Of a stretch of 64,000 bases of DNA, positions 63,820-64,000 are shown in pieces (position 1 is the stretch's first letter; each line of letters starts with the position of its first letter). The position numbers were made by a program, and so were the translations under genes. The stretch is taken from the NCBI GenBank assembly GCA_934433485.1, contig CAKRZR010000007.1:1-64000 (forward strand), given 5' to 3'. The notes beneath the pieces were generated by a model. That model saw only the letters and a list, made by a program, of their open reading frames with translations, ran no database searches and had not been told where the DNA came from. This stretch comes from an uncultured Eubacteriales bacterium (GTDB lineage Bacteria > Bacillota > Clostridia > Oscillospirales > CAG-272).

Positions 63820-64000
63820 ATGAAAAAGCGAACCCAAAAGCTCACCACCATTTTGCTCCTCATCGCCATGCTCCTCCCGCTCGCGTCCTGCGGAAACGGC
63901 GGTGATACCCCGGAGACCGACCGTGTCAGCGCGGAATCGGAAAACAACGGCGCCGCGACCGATACGGACGGCGAAACGGAGACGACACGCGCCGATTACC
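63820..64000 (+). CDS. Solute-binding lipoprotein, tandem paralogue (partial)
   Basis: Only the first 60 codons are in the window. They encode a signal peptide (LTTILLLIAMLLPLASC) almost identical to that of the preceding gene, then the same type of acidic linker ending TETTRADY. GAAAGG and the following GCAATC leader repeat the upstream gene, so this is a recent tandem duplicate. The gene continues beyond 64000. Confidence 0.88.
   Translation, partial: MKKRTQKLTTILLLIAMLLPLASCGNGGDTPETDRVSAESENNGAATDTDGETETTRADY

Overview
The window looks like a chromosomal segment of a G+C-rich Gram-positive Firmicute, most likely an uncultured gut or rumen member of the Clostridia (Oscillospirales-like). 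The basis is the rpoB-rpoC-rpsL-rpsG-fusA-tuf order, SAM-I and FMN riboswitches, strong AGGAGG ribosome sites, sigma-A promoters with 17-bp spacers, ECF-type vitamin uptake, many lipoprotein solute-binding proteins and plant-glycan hydrolases. No rRNA, tRNA, CRISPR array, prophage or intact insertion sequence was seen.

Layout. 1-2.1 kb: BlaI-type repressor with two operator palindromes and a frameshifted BlaR1-like sensor. 2.1-5.0 kb (minus): rpmG-secE-nusG-rplK-rplA, then a small DUF6440-like gene. 5.1-9.2 kb (minus): polar amino-acid ABC transporter and an AbgB-like M20 amidohydrolase. 9.3-13 kb: rpsO, pnp with a structured leader, an O-acetyltransferase. 13.2-18.7 kb: an envelope block of VanY-like carboxypeptidase, HtrA protease and an OmpR/histidine-kinase pair. 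18.7-21.4 kb (minus): metK behind a SAM-I riboswitch and a riboflavin ECF S component behind an FMN riboswitch. 21.4-36 kb (minus): a sugar-type solute-binding lipoprotein, tuf, fusA, rpsG, rpsL, rpoC, rpoB.

36.4-44.9 kb: class II aldolase, acyl-ACP thioesterase, a HicAB toxin-antitoxin unit, GH51 arabinofuranosidase, a minus-strand set (metallophosphoesterase, esterase, nucleoside hydrolase), and a three-S1-domain protein. 45-48.7 kb: an ECF sigma factor, its DUF4367-type membrane partner, one secreted protein and two duplicated Cys-rich lipoproteins; four promoters in this stretch share one non-sigma-A motif, so it reads as a self-contained ECF regulon. 48.8-53.4 kb: RecD2 helicase and a putative glycosidase of uncertain family. 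53.6-58.2 kb (minus): a GldA-GldF-GldG-like ABC system with a DUF4340 protein. 58.2-59.1 kb: repeat-rich non-coding DNA. 59.1-64 kb: MreB, a GH13-type hydrolase, and two tandem solute-binding lipoproteins, the last cut by the window end.

Two themes stand out beyond the ordinary genes: a dispersed intergenic repeat family (copies near 4.0, 10.0, 18.8 and 36.05 kb) and the four-promoter ECF sigma regulon. Coordinates of starts were chosen from ribosome-binding sites where the longest open frame was clearly too long.
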